From Pseudomonadota bacterium (lineage in GTDB: Bacteria; Bdellovibrionota; Bacteriovoracia; Bacteriovoracales; Bacteriovoracaceae): a DNA stretch of 64,000 nt. A program made the position numbers and the translations under genes. The stretch is from assembly GCA_027487515.1 (NCBI GenBank), contig JAIYDL010000023.1, forward strand, positions 1-64,000, given 5' to 3'. Below are positions 7,594-16,679 of the stretch, one piece after another. The stretch's first letter is position 1; every line of letters starts with the position of its first letter. Below the pieces are notes generated by a model that saw only the letters and a list, made by a program, of their open reading frames with translations, was not told where the DNA came from and ran no database searches.

Positions 7594-9011
7594 GAAGAGC
7601 AAGAGACTTCGTAGTGCTTGTGCTCCGGAGGCGTGGGCCCTGCGTAGGCCTCGACCTCAGGGTGCTCGTCGAAAGGTCGCTCGAGGACTTTCAGCCAGCG
7701 CACGAGCTTCTCCGAATGGCCCGCCTCGACGTCCGAGATCACTTCCTGAGCGATGTAGTTTTTAAGGACATACTTCGGATTATGAAGGCGCATGCGCTCC
7801 GCGCGTGCTCGATCGTCTGAGGTCTCCCGACCAAGGCGCTGTCCGTACTTCAAGAGCCAGGCTTCAAGTTCCTCCCGCGTGCCGTAGGTCTCTCGGATCC
7901 TCTCAAGTCCCGCCGAGTCCCCTGGGCAGAACCCGCAGAGCTCACGCCAGAAGAAAGTGTAGTCGATGGAAAGTTTCGCGAGGGTCTGAAGGATCTCGAC
8001 GAAGAGTTTGTAATCCTCCGCCTCCGTTGTGAGGAGCCCGAGCTTTTGGCGCGAGAGACGGAGGTACTCTGCCTCGAAGAGCGACGGATAGAGGTTGAGG
8101 GTCTCTTGGAGAAACTCCTTCGGAACGAACTTCAGGAAGCAGACCAGGAGTCGCTCGAGGTTCCACATGCCGATCGACGGCTGCTGATTATAGGCATAGC
8201 GGCCCTGATGATCGGAGTGGTTACAAACATAATTCAACACCGTGTCCTCGAGAAAACCACACGGCCCGTAGTCGATGGTGAGGCCCAGGATGGACATGTT
8301 ATCCGTGTTCATCACTCCGTGACAAAATCCCACATCCTGCCACCGGGCCATGAGGTGGGCGGTCCGCCGGACGATCTCCGTCAGCATCTGGGCGACGGTG
8401 AGCCCCGGGTAGAACGTTTCCTGAGTGTACTGTACGAGGGCGTCGAGTTCGGCCTCTCGCTTAAAGTGGTAGCAGAGTTCGAAGTGCCCGAAGCGCAGAT
8501 TCGTCGGAAACACCCGGGCGACAACAGCACTCCGCTCAACGGATTCACGGTGGACAGAGTCGCTACCGGTGAGGAGTGCGAGGACTCGAGTCGTTGGCAC
8601 ACCGAGACTATGGAGTGCCTCCGACGCGAGGTACTCTCGGACCGAAGAGCGGATGACGGCCCTGCCATCACCCATCCGGGAAAACGGAGTGAGACCCGAC
8701 CCCTTGGTTTGGATCTCCAACCGCTCGCCGCTGGAGAGGATCTCCCCCAGAGAAATCGCCCGGCCATCACCGAGTTGCCCGGCCCAGACTCCGAACTGAT
8801 GTCCCGCGTAGCGGGTCGCGATGCGCTGTTCTCCGGGGAGCGAGTGCTCACCGTTGATCCAGCGCTTAAAATCATCGTCGGAGAGCCCAGGTGTGAGTCT
8901 TTCCCGAAGCGCCGTCGCATGCATGAGTCTCGCGTCTTTAATAGGCGTTGGGGTCACCCGTTCAAAGAGGAACGACGGCAGTTGAGAAAAGCTGTTGGCA
9001 AAAGTTATCAT
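7590..9011 (-). CDS. selO: SelO (YdiU) protein AMP-transferase
   Basis: A 473-residue pseudokinase-fold enzyme of the SelO/YdiU family, which transfers AMP to protein Ser/Thr/Tyr residues in redox-stress responses. Visible family motifs include GHQFGVWAGQLGDGRA, EIQTKGSGLTPFSR and DGRAVIRSSVREYL, the catalytic FCHGVMNTDNMS, DYGPCGFL, and the final SCSS. The C-terminal Cys-Ser-Ser sits where eukaryotic SelO carries selenocysteine; here it is an ordinary TGC codon. ATG at 9011 is preferred: GGGAGGAG lies 15 nt upstream and the protein then begins at the family's usual place. An ATG at 9065 would run back into the histidine kinase gene. Confidence 0.93.
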   Translation of the reverse strand: MITFANSFSQLPSFLFERVTPTPIKDARLMHATALRERLTPGLSDDDFKRWINGEHSLPGEQRIATRYAGHQFGVWAGQLGDGRAISLGEILSSGERLEIQTKGSGLTPFSRMGDGRAVIRSSVREYLASEALHSLGVPTTRVLALLTGSDSVHRESVERSAVVARVFPTNLRFGHFELCYHFKREAELDALVQYTQETFYPGLTVAQMLTEIVRRTAHLMARWQDVGFCHGVMNTDNMSILGLTIDYGPCGFLEDTVLNYVCNHSDHQGRYAYNQQPSIGMWNLERLLVCFLKFVPKEFLQETLNLYPSLFEAEYLRLSRQKLGLLTTEAEDYKLFVEILQTLAKLSIDYTFFWRELCGFCPGDSAGLERIRETYGTREELEAWLLKYGQRLGRETSDDRARAERMRLHNPKYVLKNYIAQEVISDVEAGHSEKLVRWLKVLERPFDEHPEVEAYAGPTPPEHKHYEVSCSS

Positions 9012-9042
9012 GCGGGGACTATAGCTCTCCTCCCGCACTCTA

Positions 9043-11511
9043 TCAACAACCCACACTCCCCACATTCAGGAGAAGGTTCGACAACGGAGAAAGCGGGAGT
9101 GCGGGGAGGACCACATAAAAAGTGGCGCCCTGCTGGACCGCGCTCTCAACCCAGATCTTTCCCCCGTGGGCCTCGACGATCTGCTTCGTGATAAAAAGAC
9201 CCAGCCCCAGGCCACTGTCCTCGCGGGAGAGGATCCCGCGCTCATAGCGCTCGAAGATCTTCGTCTGATCGGCGACCTGAATGCCCTGGCCCCGGTCTTT
9301 GATCGAAATCTGCACGCTCTCCGAGGTCCGCAGAATGCCGATGGTGATGGGACGCCCCAGTCCGTAGCGGATGGCATTGGAGATGATGTTCGTCAGGACC
9401 TGATCGATCCGGAGGGGATCCCACATTCCAAAGACATCCTCGACCTTGTGAAACTCCGGCTCACCGGACCCGCAGATCGTTAACTGCTCCCGGTTTCGAG
9501 CGATGATTTCCTGGAGCATTTGTGTGAGGTCGCAGTGCTCTTTTTTCAGCGTCAGCTTGCCCGTCCTGATCCGAGAGATATCCAGCATGTCATCCACCAG
9601 CCGAGTCAATCGATCGACCTGCCGGCCACTGCGCTCGACGAACGCGTGGATCGGATCCGGAGATCTCTCCTCGTATCCGTCCCGAAGGAGCGTTCGCTGG
9701 AACATCTGCAGCTGAAGCTTCAGCGACGTCAGCGGAGTCTTAAGTTCGTGGGACGCGATCGCCAAGAATTCGTCACGAACTTCGAGGGCCTTCAGGAGAT
9801 TCGTCTCGGTCAGTCGAAGTTTCTCTTCGATGAGCTTTTGCTCCGTCAGGTCGATGCTGATTCCGATGAGCTTCTCCTTCCCTTCCTCCGGCGGTCGGTG
9901 GGTTTTCCCGCGGACCAGGATCCAGCGCTCCTCCCCCTGACGGTTGACGATTTTGAACTCGATGTTGAGCTCGCCCTCGCCCACGACGACGAGGGCGAGG
10001 GTCCGCCGGACGCGCTCCAGATCGGACGGATGAATCAGGTCAAGCCACGCCTCCAAGACGCCGCTGAACTCGCCGCTGCGAAACCCGTAGATCGCCTCCA
10101 TCTCCGGAGTCCAGAAAAGTCGCTGGGACCCGAGATCCCATTCGAAGGCGCCGATCTTCCCGGCCTCCTGAGCGAAGCGAAGCCGCTCTTTGTGTTCCGT
10201 CATGAGGTTCTGAATCCGAAGCTGCTCGGTGATGTCCTGGAAACTCACGGCAACGGCGAAGATCTCGTAGGTCGTCGGATGCCGGACGGGGTAATAACTC
10301 ACGAGGCCCGCGAGGAGTCCCTTCCCTCCTTCGCCGTGTTTTCGAAACGGGAGATTCATCAGCGACCCACCCGTCGCAAAGACCTCATCGATGAGGGAGA
10401 TGATCTTCGGGGCATACTCATGGGTTACCATCTGCACTTTCTTCCCGAGGTGGTCGTCGGCCGGCATGCCGTTCAAAAGTGCCGCGGCTTCGTTGATCCG
10501 GATGAAGCGGTAGTCCCGGTCAATCAGGGCGAAGCCGATCGGAGACTTGTGCAGGGATTGGTCAAGGATCGCGAGGGCCTCTTCAGCGATTTTTTTATGC
10601 TGAAGGTTGATCGAGAGCTCGAGTTCTTTTTTCTGCGCCGTCGACTGGGCCTCCGTGACGGTGGCGAGGAGGTAGCCGATGCTGGTGAACGCGGTGGTGA
10701 TGATCTGAATGAGGAGGATCTCCGTTCCCGGAGAGGCCACTCCGAGGAAACTCGAATGGTTCCGGGAGGCCCAGACCGCAACGTATCCGAGGAAGAGCAT
10801 CGCCAGACCGATCCCGCGAAACCCGAACCGCAGTGCGCTCCACACGAGGAGAGGCATGAGGAGAAGTTTTCGCACGTGAGGCCCACCGATGGCGAGGAAA
10901 GCCGCCGCTCCGAGCGCGGAAGACAGGAGCAGAAGCTCCCACACATTCGTCCGCCGCGTGCCCCGGCCGTAGCAGCTTAAGATGAGCGGGCAGAAGAGAA
11001 GGATTCCCAGGGAGTTTCCGAGGAAATACGAAACCCAAACCTGGGGCACCTCGTCCATTTGAAGGAAGCTTCCGGCGGAGAGAAAAGTGATCGCGATCGC
11101 ACTAGAGACGAAGGGACAGAGGGTGGCCGCGATGACGATGAAACCGATGACATCCTTCGGGCATTTAAGTGAAAAGCGCGACTTGTCCAACGCTCGAAAG
11201 AGAAGCGCCGCGAGTGAGACCTCGACGACTTCAGAAATACTTAGGCCCAAGATCGAGAGGGGGCCGGTCCAGGTCTGAAGGCCCAAAAGAACCACCCCGA
11301 CGACGACGGCGCCGATGACCTGCGGAACTCCGTACACGAGAACCATGGCGAGTGCGAAACCACTGGGAAGCCAAAACGGGGCAAGACTGGACGAATACGA
11401 TGCAAGGAGGAAGCTCACATTTCCCAGGAGAACGTAGCCCAGAGCAACACCGACGGTGAGTGCCAGGCGCTTGGTCCAAGAGAGTTTAAAGCGGGAGTTG
11501 TCGATGTCCAT
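9043..11511 (-). CDS. MASE1-PAS-PAS sensor histidine kinase
   Basis: About 822 residues. The N-terminal 300 residues form a multi-pass MASE1-type integral membrane sensor. Two PAS domains follow (about 315-435 and 445-575; the second has a PAC-like end, GISIDLTEQK), then HisKA with the phospho-acceptor His in ASHELKTPL and an HATPase with DRGQGI and SGLGLGLFI. There is no receiver domain and no response regulator beside it, so its partner is elsewhere. A GTG at 11529 could add six residues; neither start has a good ribosome site. selO begins 31 bp downstream on the same strand. Confidence 0.9.
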   Translation of the reverse strand: MDIDNSRFKLSWTKRLALTVGVALGYVLLGNVSFLLASYSSSLAPFWLPSGFALAMVLVYGVPQVIGAVVVGVVLLGLQTWTGPLSILGLSISEVVEVSLAALLFRALDKSRFSLKCPKDVIGFIVIAATLCPFVSSAIAITFLSAGSFLQMDEVPQVWVSYFLGNSLGILLFCPLILSCYGRGTRRTNVWELLLLSSALGAAAFLAIGGPHVRKLLLMPLLVWSALRFGFRGIGLAMLFLGYVAVWASRNHSSFLGVASPGTEILLIQIITTAFTSIGYLLATVTEAQSTAQKKELELSINLQHKKIAEEALAILDQSLHKSPIGFALIDRDYRFIRINEAAALLNGMPADDHLGKKVQMVTHEYAPKIISLIDEVFATGGSLMNLPFRKHGEGGKGLLAGLVSYYPVRHPTTYEIFAVAVSFQDITEQLRIQNLMTEHKERLRFAQEAGKIGAFEWDLGSQRLFWTPEMEAIYGFRSGEFSGVLEAWLDLIHPSDLERVRRTLALVVVGEGELNIEFKIVNRQGEERWILVRGKTHRPPEEGKEKLIGISIDLTEQKLIEEKLRLTETNLLKALEVRDEFLAIASHELKTPLTSLKLQLQMFQRTLLRDGYEERSPDPIHAFVERSGRQVDRLTRLVDDMLDISRIRTGKLTLKKEHCDLTQMLQEIIARNREQLTICGSGEPEFHKVEDVFGMWDPLRIDQVLTNIISNAIRYGLGRPITIGILRTSESVQISIKDRGQGIQVADQTKIFERYERGILSREDSGLGLGLFITKQIVEAHGGKIWVESAVQQGATFYVVLPALPLSPLSNLLLNVGSVGC

Positions 11512-11680
11512 GAGAGCGAGGAGTAGCACACCTCTCGCGCTCGATGCTTTGGCTTAAGAATAGTTTTGGCCAGCACTATAAAATTTACCGCCCAGAGCAT
11601 GTCTATTTGAGACACCAGCAGAAAGCGTGGCACAGGCCTTGCTTATACAACCCTGGTCATCCATAAACCCAGGAGGTCTT

Positions 11681-12403
11681 ATGTTCTACCGAATGCTCGC
11701 TCCCGCTGCCCTTGCCGTGCTGATGATCAGTACCGGCTGCAGCAGCCACAAACAAAAGAAAGTGGTTAAGGTCAAGGAAGCCTTCGTCATGCCCATGTCC
11801 CAAAAGGGCCTCGACACGGTTACGGCCACCTGGCCTTCTCATTCAAAAGCGGCGGTCAGAGCTCTCACGCAGAAGTACGGTCTTCCGAGTTCGATGACAG
11901 AAGAGATGGTCGTCTGGAACAACTCCTCTCCCTTCAAGCGCTCGATCGTCTACCGAGAGGAAGTGACGCACAAGTTTCCGATGCAGCATGCGGACGTGCT
12001 TCAGCAGACGATCGATTATCGGATTCCACTCGATAAGGTCGCCGCGCTCTCGAAGTTTGATGGGTCCCTCGTGGTGGATCGCACCAAGGGCGAAGTTGCG
12101 GCCCGGGGTGAACGGGAGGAGATGAACCTTCTTGCCTTCAATCTGGCCGACAAGATCGTGCGGGAAGAGATCACCGTTGAAGAAGGTCGCCGCGAATACT
12201 TAACCGGAGCGCAAGCACTGCAGGCAGGGATGAGTGGTCCCATGCTCACGGGGCTCAACTTCCGGTCACAGGGCACGACCTCGGACCCGGACACGTCGAT
12301 GCAGTCCCAGCAGTTCCATCTCGAAACCGATCGAGGTATGGAGTCAGGTTCGAGGGTAAGGAGAAATACTAAAACAGAAACCGTAGAAGAAGTCGAAGAA
12401 TAG
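11681..12403 (+). CDS. Putative lipoprotein of unknown function
   Basis: A 240-residue protein. The start at 11681 is set by AGGAGG (11671-11676). A signal peptide with a plausible lipobox (MISTGC, Cys20) would anchor the mature protein in a membrane. The remainder is charged and mostly helical, ending in a very acidic, repetitive tail (KTETVEEVEE). No domain is recognised. It is followed by a good rho-independent terminator. Confidence 0.65.
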   Translation: MFYRMLAPAALAVLMISTGCSSHKQKKVVKVKEAFVMPMSQKGLDTVTATWPSHSKAAVRALTQKYGLPSSMTEEMVVWNNSSPFKRSIVYREEVTHKFPMQHADVLQQTIDYRIPLDKVAALSKFDGSLVVDRTKGEVAARGEREEMNLLAFNLADKIVREEITVEEGRREYLTGAQALQAGMSGPMLTGLNFRSQGTTSDPDTSMQSQQFHLETDRGMESGSRVRRNTKTETVEEVEE

Positions 12404-12414
12404 GACCTGAGCAA

Positions 12415-12442
12415 CCGGGCCGCTGTGTGCGGTCCGGATTTT
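12415..12442 (+). terminator. Rho-independent terminator
   Basis: CCGGGCCGC (12415-12423), loop TGTGT, and GCGGTCCGG (12429-12437) form a 9-bp stem with one G-T wobble, followed by ATTTT. It ends the lipoprotein gene and abuts the opposing stop at 12443. Confidence 0.65.
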
Positions 12443-13606
12443 CTAAAACCGTAGGTTCGTGAGGGGGCACACGAAGGCACCGAGCCGTCGGCCAAGGTCC
12501 TCTTCAAATTCTTGTTTCGGCACTTCTGAGATCCGAGAAAATGGAGAGCGCCGAAGCTCCTGCACAAGGTCGAAGGGAAGATCCTGGGCCAGGGACTCCA
12601 GACCCGCCGGAAGCGCAGAGATGAGACCGCGATAGGCCCGGGCGTATCCGCTCGCAAGATCCTGTCGTTTAAATCCTTCGAAGAGGCAGCTCACGATTTC
12701 TCCTTTCTCCGCAAGAGAGAGGTCCGTCGCTGCACCTAAGGTCTCACCCCAGGAGTCCATGAAGGGTCCGACCGGAATCAGAAACCTATGGGAGCGGCGA
12801 AGGCACCGTGCTTGCCGCATGGACATGTGCCGATGGTTTTCAACCGAGAGGAAGGCCTTGTTGACTTGGCCTGCGAACGCCAGCACTGGAGAGTAGGACT
12901 CATGGGGCCTGTGGCCAAGCTTGTAGATGCGCTTCCGGAACGAATCCTCTGGGTCCATCTCCCATTGATCCATCACGCGATCCAGGTCTCCGAAGTTGTG
13001 GGCCATGAGTGCCGTCGAGCGAAGGAAGTTCACCACATCGCGCTTTTCCCGGAGCTCCAGAAGGAGTTTCTCCTCTTTCGTGATCTCGGCCAGGATGACG
13101 TCGGCAACGTCGGCCGCGAGGCCGTCTTTTTTGAGCTTTATGAGAGCGTTGTAAGCGCCGATGGCCACCGAGAGCCAGGTCCCCTCGTGGGTGCTCAAGA
13201 CCTGCCCATTGGACGGATTGAGTGCCTTTCGGTTTGTGACCTGTTCGTAGTTCCAGCTCCAGGCCTCGATCGTGAGCTGCGCCATCCGGTCGATGTGGCC
13301 TGCGACCTCTTTATGCCTCCACAGCCCTTCGCGGATCTGATTATCGACGTTCGTTGGCACAAAGGTCCCGGCCGTGGCCCAGTGTGCGGCCAGGCAGACA
13401 TGAAAGTACTCAGTCAGATTGATGTGCTTCAGGGCATTGAGGTTTTTCTTATAAAAAACGAGCTTGGCCAGATACGACCGGTCCGGGCCAGTGAGATTGA
13501 GCTCTCCCTTAAAAAGGAAAGGTGCGGTCACCTCCACGTCCCGAAGCAGGAGGTTCGGCGCTATCCCGGAGAGCTCAAGGTTGGAACGGAGAATTTTCTT
13601 CGCCAT
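12443..13606 (-). CDS. Protein of unknown function, 387 aa
   Basis: A soluble, mostly helical protein without signal peptide, membrane segment or recognisable motif. It has scattered Trp/His and a long charged middle (EITKEEKLLLELREKRD near residue 195). AAAAGG sits about 11 nt upstream of the ATG. It starts 4 bp after the stop of the membrane-protein gene upstream (13611-14090), indicating an operon. No family assignment is offered. Confidence 0.7.
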   Translation of the reverse strand: MAKKILRSNLELSGIAPNLLLRDVEVTAPFLFKGELNLTGPDRSYLAKLVFYKKNLNALKHINLTEYFHVCLAAHWATAGTFVPTNVDNQIREGLWRHKEVAGHIDRMAQLTIEAWSWNYEQVTNRKALNPSNGQVLSTHEGTWLSVAIGAYNALIKLKKDGLAADVADVILAEITKEEKLLLELREKRDVVNFLRSTALMAHNFGDLDRVMDQWEMDPEDSFRKRIYKLGHRPHESYSPVLAFAGQVNKAFLSVENHRHMSMRQARCLRRSHRFLIPVGPFMDSWGETLGAATDLSLAEKGEIVSCLFEGFKRQDLASGYARAYRGLISALPAGLESLAQDLPFDLVQELRRSPFSRISEVPKQEFEEDLGRRLGAFVCPLTNLRF

Positions 13607-13610
13607 GGGC

Positions 13611-14090
13611 CTAACCTTTTTTCGTAAACTCTGCTTCGATCACGTCCTCGTTCCCGAGGGTGGTGTGACGCGGAGGTGCCGAAGGCCCCGGATCAGCGGG
13701 GGACTGACCATGACGGTAGGTCCGAAAGACGAAGCGACGCTTTCCGTTCCCAAGCCCTGCTTTCTCCATGGTCTCGCCCCCGAGGGCTATGATCCAGCTG
13801 AAGGTGACGAGCACTGGGTTGGTGTGGAAGTACGCAACGGTGGCGAGGCTCGCCACGAGGATCCGAGGGCAAAAGAAAAAACCGAGCCACCACAGGAAGC
13901 CTCCGGTAGCGACGGAGGAAAGAAGGAGTGTCACCCGGGGAAGGAGGGTGATGAAGAAGAGAAAAAAAACTCCGTGTTTTTGGAAGAAGTTCACCTGGCC
14001 AAACTCAGTCTGGAGCGTGTCCATCATGACCGAAGTCGCGACGAGGAGGAGAAAGAAAACAGCGACACCTTTAAAAAGAACGACTTTCAT
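13611..14090 (-). CDS. Small multi-pass membrane protein of unknown function
   Basis: A 159-residue protein with three or four hydrophobic segments (about 5-22, 40-60, 62-85 and 90-105) and a soluble basic tail of about 45 residues containing a PADPGPSAPP linker. It is upstream of and nearly abutting the 387-aa gene, so the pair probably acts together, with a membrane part and a soluble part. No domain is recognised. Confidence 0.65.
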   Translation of the reverse strand: MKVVLFKGVAVFFLLLVATSVMMDTLQTEFGQVNFFQKHGVFFLFFITLLPRVTLLLSSVATGGFLWWLGFFFCPRILVASLATVAYFHTNPVLVTFSWIIALGGETMEKAGLGNGKRRFVFRTYRHGQSPADPGPSAPPRHTTLGNEDVIEAEFTKKG

Positions 14091-14129
14091 GGGCCCGATT
14101 GTACTCTACTCAGGACGAAATGAAAAAGA

Positions 14130-14789
14130 TTACTCGCGGGTCCTGCAGGTCAGCCGGGTCGGTCGTAGAACAATGTTTTTACAGCTTTTCTTCTGAATCC
14201 GACCCGGTGCCCATTCTCCGCTCTCAACTTTCTGCGCAAGGGCCAAGAAGAGTGGCGTAAGCTCCCGCTGGATTGCCGAAGTGACGACCGCAGGCTTCTG
14301 CGGGTTTCCGTCACTGTAACCCCGGGCACACATTTCTTCTCGGAAGGCCCGCTCCCGGTTTATCCTCTCGTGAACCATCCGGTAGAGGCCGGCGAGCATC
14401 CCGGTTCGATCTTCCCCAGCGGTGCAGTGGATGAACACCCGCCCACCGCTCCGAGCGATTCGCTCCATCAGATTCAGCGCCTCGACGGTCTGCGCGCAGG
14501 CCTCCTCGTAGGACGGAAACTCTTTCCATCGGAAGGGAATCGGGTGCGCTCTTAAACCGAGGGCACTCAAATCGGAGACCTCGCGGTCAACTTCGTCTCG
14601 GACTTGATTTTTAAAGATGATGACGTCGGTGACGCCAACCCGAGGCAGCTCATCGACTTTGCCACGAGGTTCTTTGCCCCTTAGGACGGTTCCGGCGCGG
14701 TCCACGACGAAAGCGTTGGGAATGGAGAGGCCTTCGACGAGGGCCAGGGCCTGGGTTGAAAGGAGAAGGGAGACGAGTAGAGTTTTCAT
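14130..14789 (-). CDS. Secreted tyrosine/dual-specificity phosphatase-like protein
   Basis: A 219-residue protein with a signal peptide (about 1-16) and a cysteine-phosphatase P-loop HCTAGEDRTG with Cys122 and Arg128, the CX5R signature of PTP/DSP enzymes. An upstream FRWKEFPSYEE segment may hold the general acid. With Glu and Asp in the loop (C-TAGED-R), it resembles bacterial phosphatases acting on phosphotyrosine, inositol phosphates or lipids. Export implies a periplasmic or secreted target. It stands alone on the minus strand. Confidence 0.8.
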   Translation of the reverse strand: MKTLLVSLLLSTQALALVEGLSIPNAFVVDRAGTVLRGKEPRGKVDELPRVGVTDVIIFKNQVRDEVDREVSDLSALGLRAHPIPFRWKEFPSYEEACAQTVEALNLMERIARSGGRVFIHCTAGEDRTGMLAGLYRMVHERINRERAFREEMCARGYSDGNPQKPAVVTSAIQRELTPLFLALAQKVESGEWAPGRIQKKSCKNIVLRPTRLTCRTRE

Positions 14790-14851
14790 GCCGCCCTTTT
14801 AGCACACGGATGACGTTTTACTAGTACATAAGAAAGATCTACTCGATCTAA

Positions 14852-16630
14852 TTATTCGAAGATGAGTCGGTCCCGCTTTCGCGCGAGGCGGGTCACGGAA
14901 TTAATCAGACCCACGTGGCTATAAGTCTGCGGAAAGTTCCCCCACTGGGCGCCGTCGCTGGAACTCAGGTCCTCGGAGAGAAGGCCCAGATGGTTTCCGT
15001 GGTTGATGATGGTCTTCAGGACCTCCTCGGCCTCGTCTAAAAAGCCGAGGCAGGTCAGGGATTCGATGTACCAGTAGGTGCAGATGAGGAAGGTGGCATG
15101 GGTTTCGCCGAAATCATCAATCACCCGGTAGCGGTAGATCATCCCCTCGGGGCTAAGGAGTTCTTTCTGGAGGCGCTGGAAGTGCTTGTGGGTCCGAAGA
15201 TCATCCGGATGGAGGTAGTTCAAGATGATGAGAAGAAACGCCGAGGCATCAAAACTCTTAAGCGTTTGATCGGACATGTAACACTCAAACTCTGTGCTGT
15301 AGCAGCGCTCGATGTTCGCCTCCGCAACCTGCAACACCCGGAGTGCGAGGAGTTCGAGCTCCGCGTCGCCGTAGTGGAGCGCGATCTTGAGCCCCGCTTT
15401 CGCTCCCGCCCAGTGGAAGACGTAGGTCTCGAGGTGCTTCTCCTTGCGGCCCCGGAACTCCCAGATCCCGGCGTCGGGCTCATCCATCCGTCGCTCGATC
15501 TCATCGAGGAGCGTCTTCACTGTCACGAGCCCCAGGAGTTGCTCCCGGTGAATGATCCGCTCGTCCATGTAAAGCGGAAGGAGGCTCAGGATCACCTGAC
15601 CGAAGGAGTCGTACTGCTTCTGGGCGTAGGCCGCGTTCCCGATGCGCACCGGTCGATTGCCCTCGTAGCCAGCGAGTGGAAGTTCGCGCTCGGGGATCTG
15701 CGCTTCTCCGTTGATCCGGTAGACCGGCTGGAGGTTCTCGATGTCGTAGAGGATGTTATTGATGAAATGAAGGTAGCGCTCGGCTTCCTCGAAGTGCCCC
15801 AGCACGTTCATGGCGCTCAGGCTAAAATACGAGTCGCGCAGCCAGCAGTACCGGTAATCCCAGTTTCGCCCCGAGCCCGGGAACTCGGGCAGGGAGGTGG
15901 TTCCGGAGGCGATGATGGCCCCCGTGTCCTCGAACTGATGGAGCTTAATGGTGATGGCCGATCGGATCATCTCCTTTTGAAAGATCGTCGGAATGAAGGA
16001 ATCCTTCACCCAACTGCGCCAGTGCCGGATCGTCTTATAGTAGAACTCCTCGAAGGTCTCTTTTAGCGGAGCTTCGAAGGGGTCCCCACCGGAGATCACC
16101 ATGTAGAGGTCTTCGGTGAGCCCGAAGATGCGCTCCTCGATGATGTAGGTCTTGGCAACGTTGGTGGTGAGGCGGAGCGGAAAGTGCAGGTTCTTGAAGT
16201 TGATGTGGTTCGAGCCGACGGAGGTCTCGGGCATCCGTTCTCCGTAGTCGCCGCGAGGAGAGCAGATGACCGTGAGCCGCGGCTGCCCTCGGACCCGGCG
16301 GATCTTTCGGAAGAACTGGAGCGGCTTGTGGCAACGGTCGTGGATGGGAAAGCGAGGAGCAAAATCGATGACCTCGAAGTCTCCATCCTCGCAGAAAAAC
16401 GACGTCACTATAACGGCGGTGTTCTCCACGTAGCGCTGGCGCGTGTGGTGGGGAGCTTCCGGCACGATTCGGAAGGAGCCACCCTTTTCACGATCGATGA
16501 GACTTCCGAAGACGAAGCTCGAGTCGAAGAAGGGCCAGCACATCCACGTGAGGTCGCTCTGGTCATCGACGTAGGCCAAGAAGTGGCAGTTTCCGATGAG
16601 GGCGAGGTTGTAGCGATGTGCCTTCTTCAT
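14852..16630 (-). CDS. GH15 glycoside hydrolase (glucoamylase/trehalase-like)
   Basis: A 592-residue cytoplasmic protein with the two-part GH15 layout: an N-terminal beta-rich domain (CWPFFDSSFVFGSLID) and an (alpha/alpha)6 catalytic domain. Landmarks are GRNWDYRYCWLRDSYFSL, IWEFRGRKEKHLETYV (first catalytic Glu region) and GNFPQTYSHVGLIN near the end. GH15 members include glucoamylases and trehalases. It is divergent from the trehalose synthase gene, with only 49 bp between the starts. That makes trehalose or an alpha-glucan the likely substrate, but specificity is inferred from context. Confidence 0.9.
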   Translation of the reverse strand: MKKAHRYNLALIGNCHFLAYVDDQSDLTWMCWPFFDSSFVFGSLIDREKGGSFRIVPEAPHHTRQRYVENTAVIVTSFFCEDGDFEVIDFAPRFPIHDRCHKPLQFFRKIRRVRGQPRLTVICSPRGDYGERMPETSVGSNHINFKNLHFPLRLTTNVAKTYIIEERIFGLTEDLYMVISGGDPFEAPLKETFEEFYYKTIRHWRSWVKDSFIPTIFQKEMIRSAITIKLHQFEDTGAIIASGTTSLPEFPGSGRNWDYRYCWLRDSYFSLSAMNVLGHFEEAERYLHFINNILYDIENLQPVYRINGEAQIPERELPLAGYEGNRPVRIGNAAYAQKQYDSFGQVILSLLPLYMDERIIHREQLLGLVTVKTLLDEIERRMDEPDAGIWEFRGRKEKHLETYVFHWAGAKAGLKIALHYGDAELELLALRVLQVAEANIERCYSTEFECYMSDQTLKSFDASAFLLIILNYLHPDDLRTHKHFQRLQKELLSPEGMIYRYRVIDDFGETHATFLICTYWYIESLTCLGFLDEAEEVLKTIINHGNHLGLLSEDLSSSDGAQWGNFPQTYSHVGLINSVTRLARKRDRLIFE

Positions 16631-16679
16631 GATCGGATTCTAGATTACTATCCGGGGAGATTCAATCACGGAGGACCTG

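Noticed and set aside
7590..7610. Possible selenocysteine at the SelO C-terminus
   Set aside because: The codon is TGC (Cys), not TGA, and the gene ends with a regular TAG.
8046..9191. Long plus-strand open frame opposite selO
   Set aside because: It is an antisense shadow: selO carries unmistakable family motifs in the other strand, and the plus frame has no signal, motif or ribosome site.
9520..10980. 486-codon plus-strand frame opposite the histidine kinase
   Set aside because: Its composition is the Arg/Glu/Leu-rich pattern of antisense frames in GC-rich genes; the kinase on the minus strand is certain.
13464..14123. Plus-strand frame over the small membrane protein gene
   Set aside because: The minus strand encodes hydrophobic segments and is in operon spacing with the 387-aa gene; the plus frame is low-complexity and charged.
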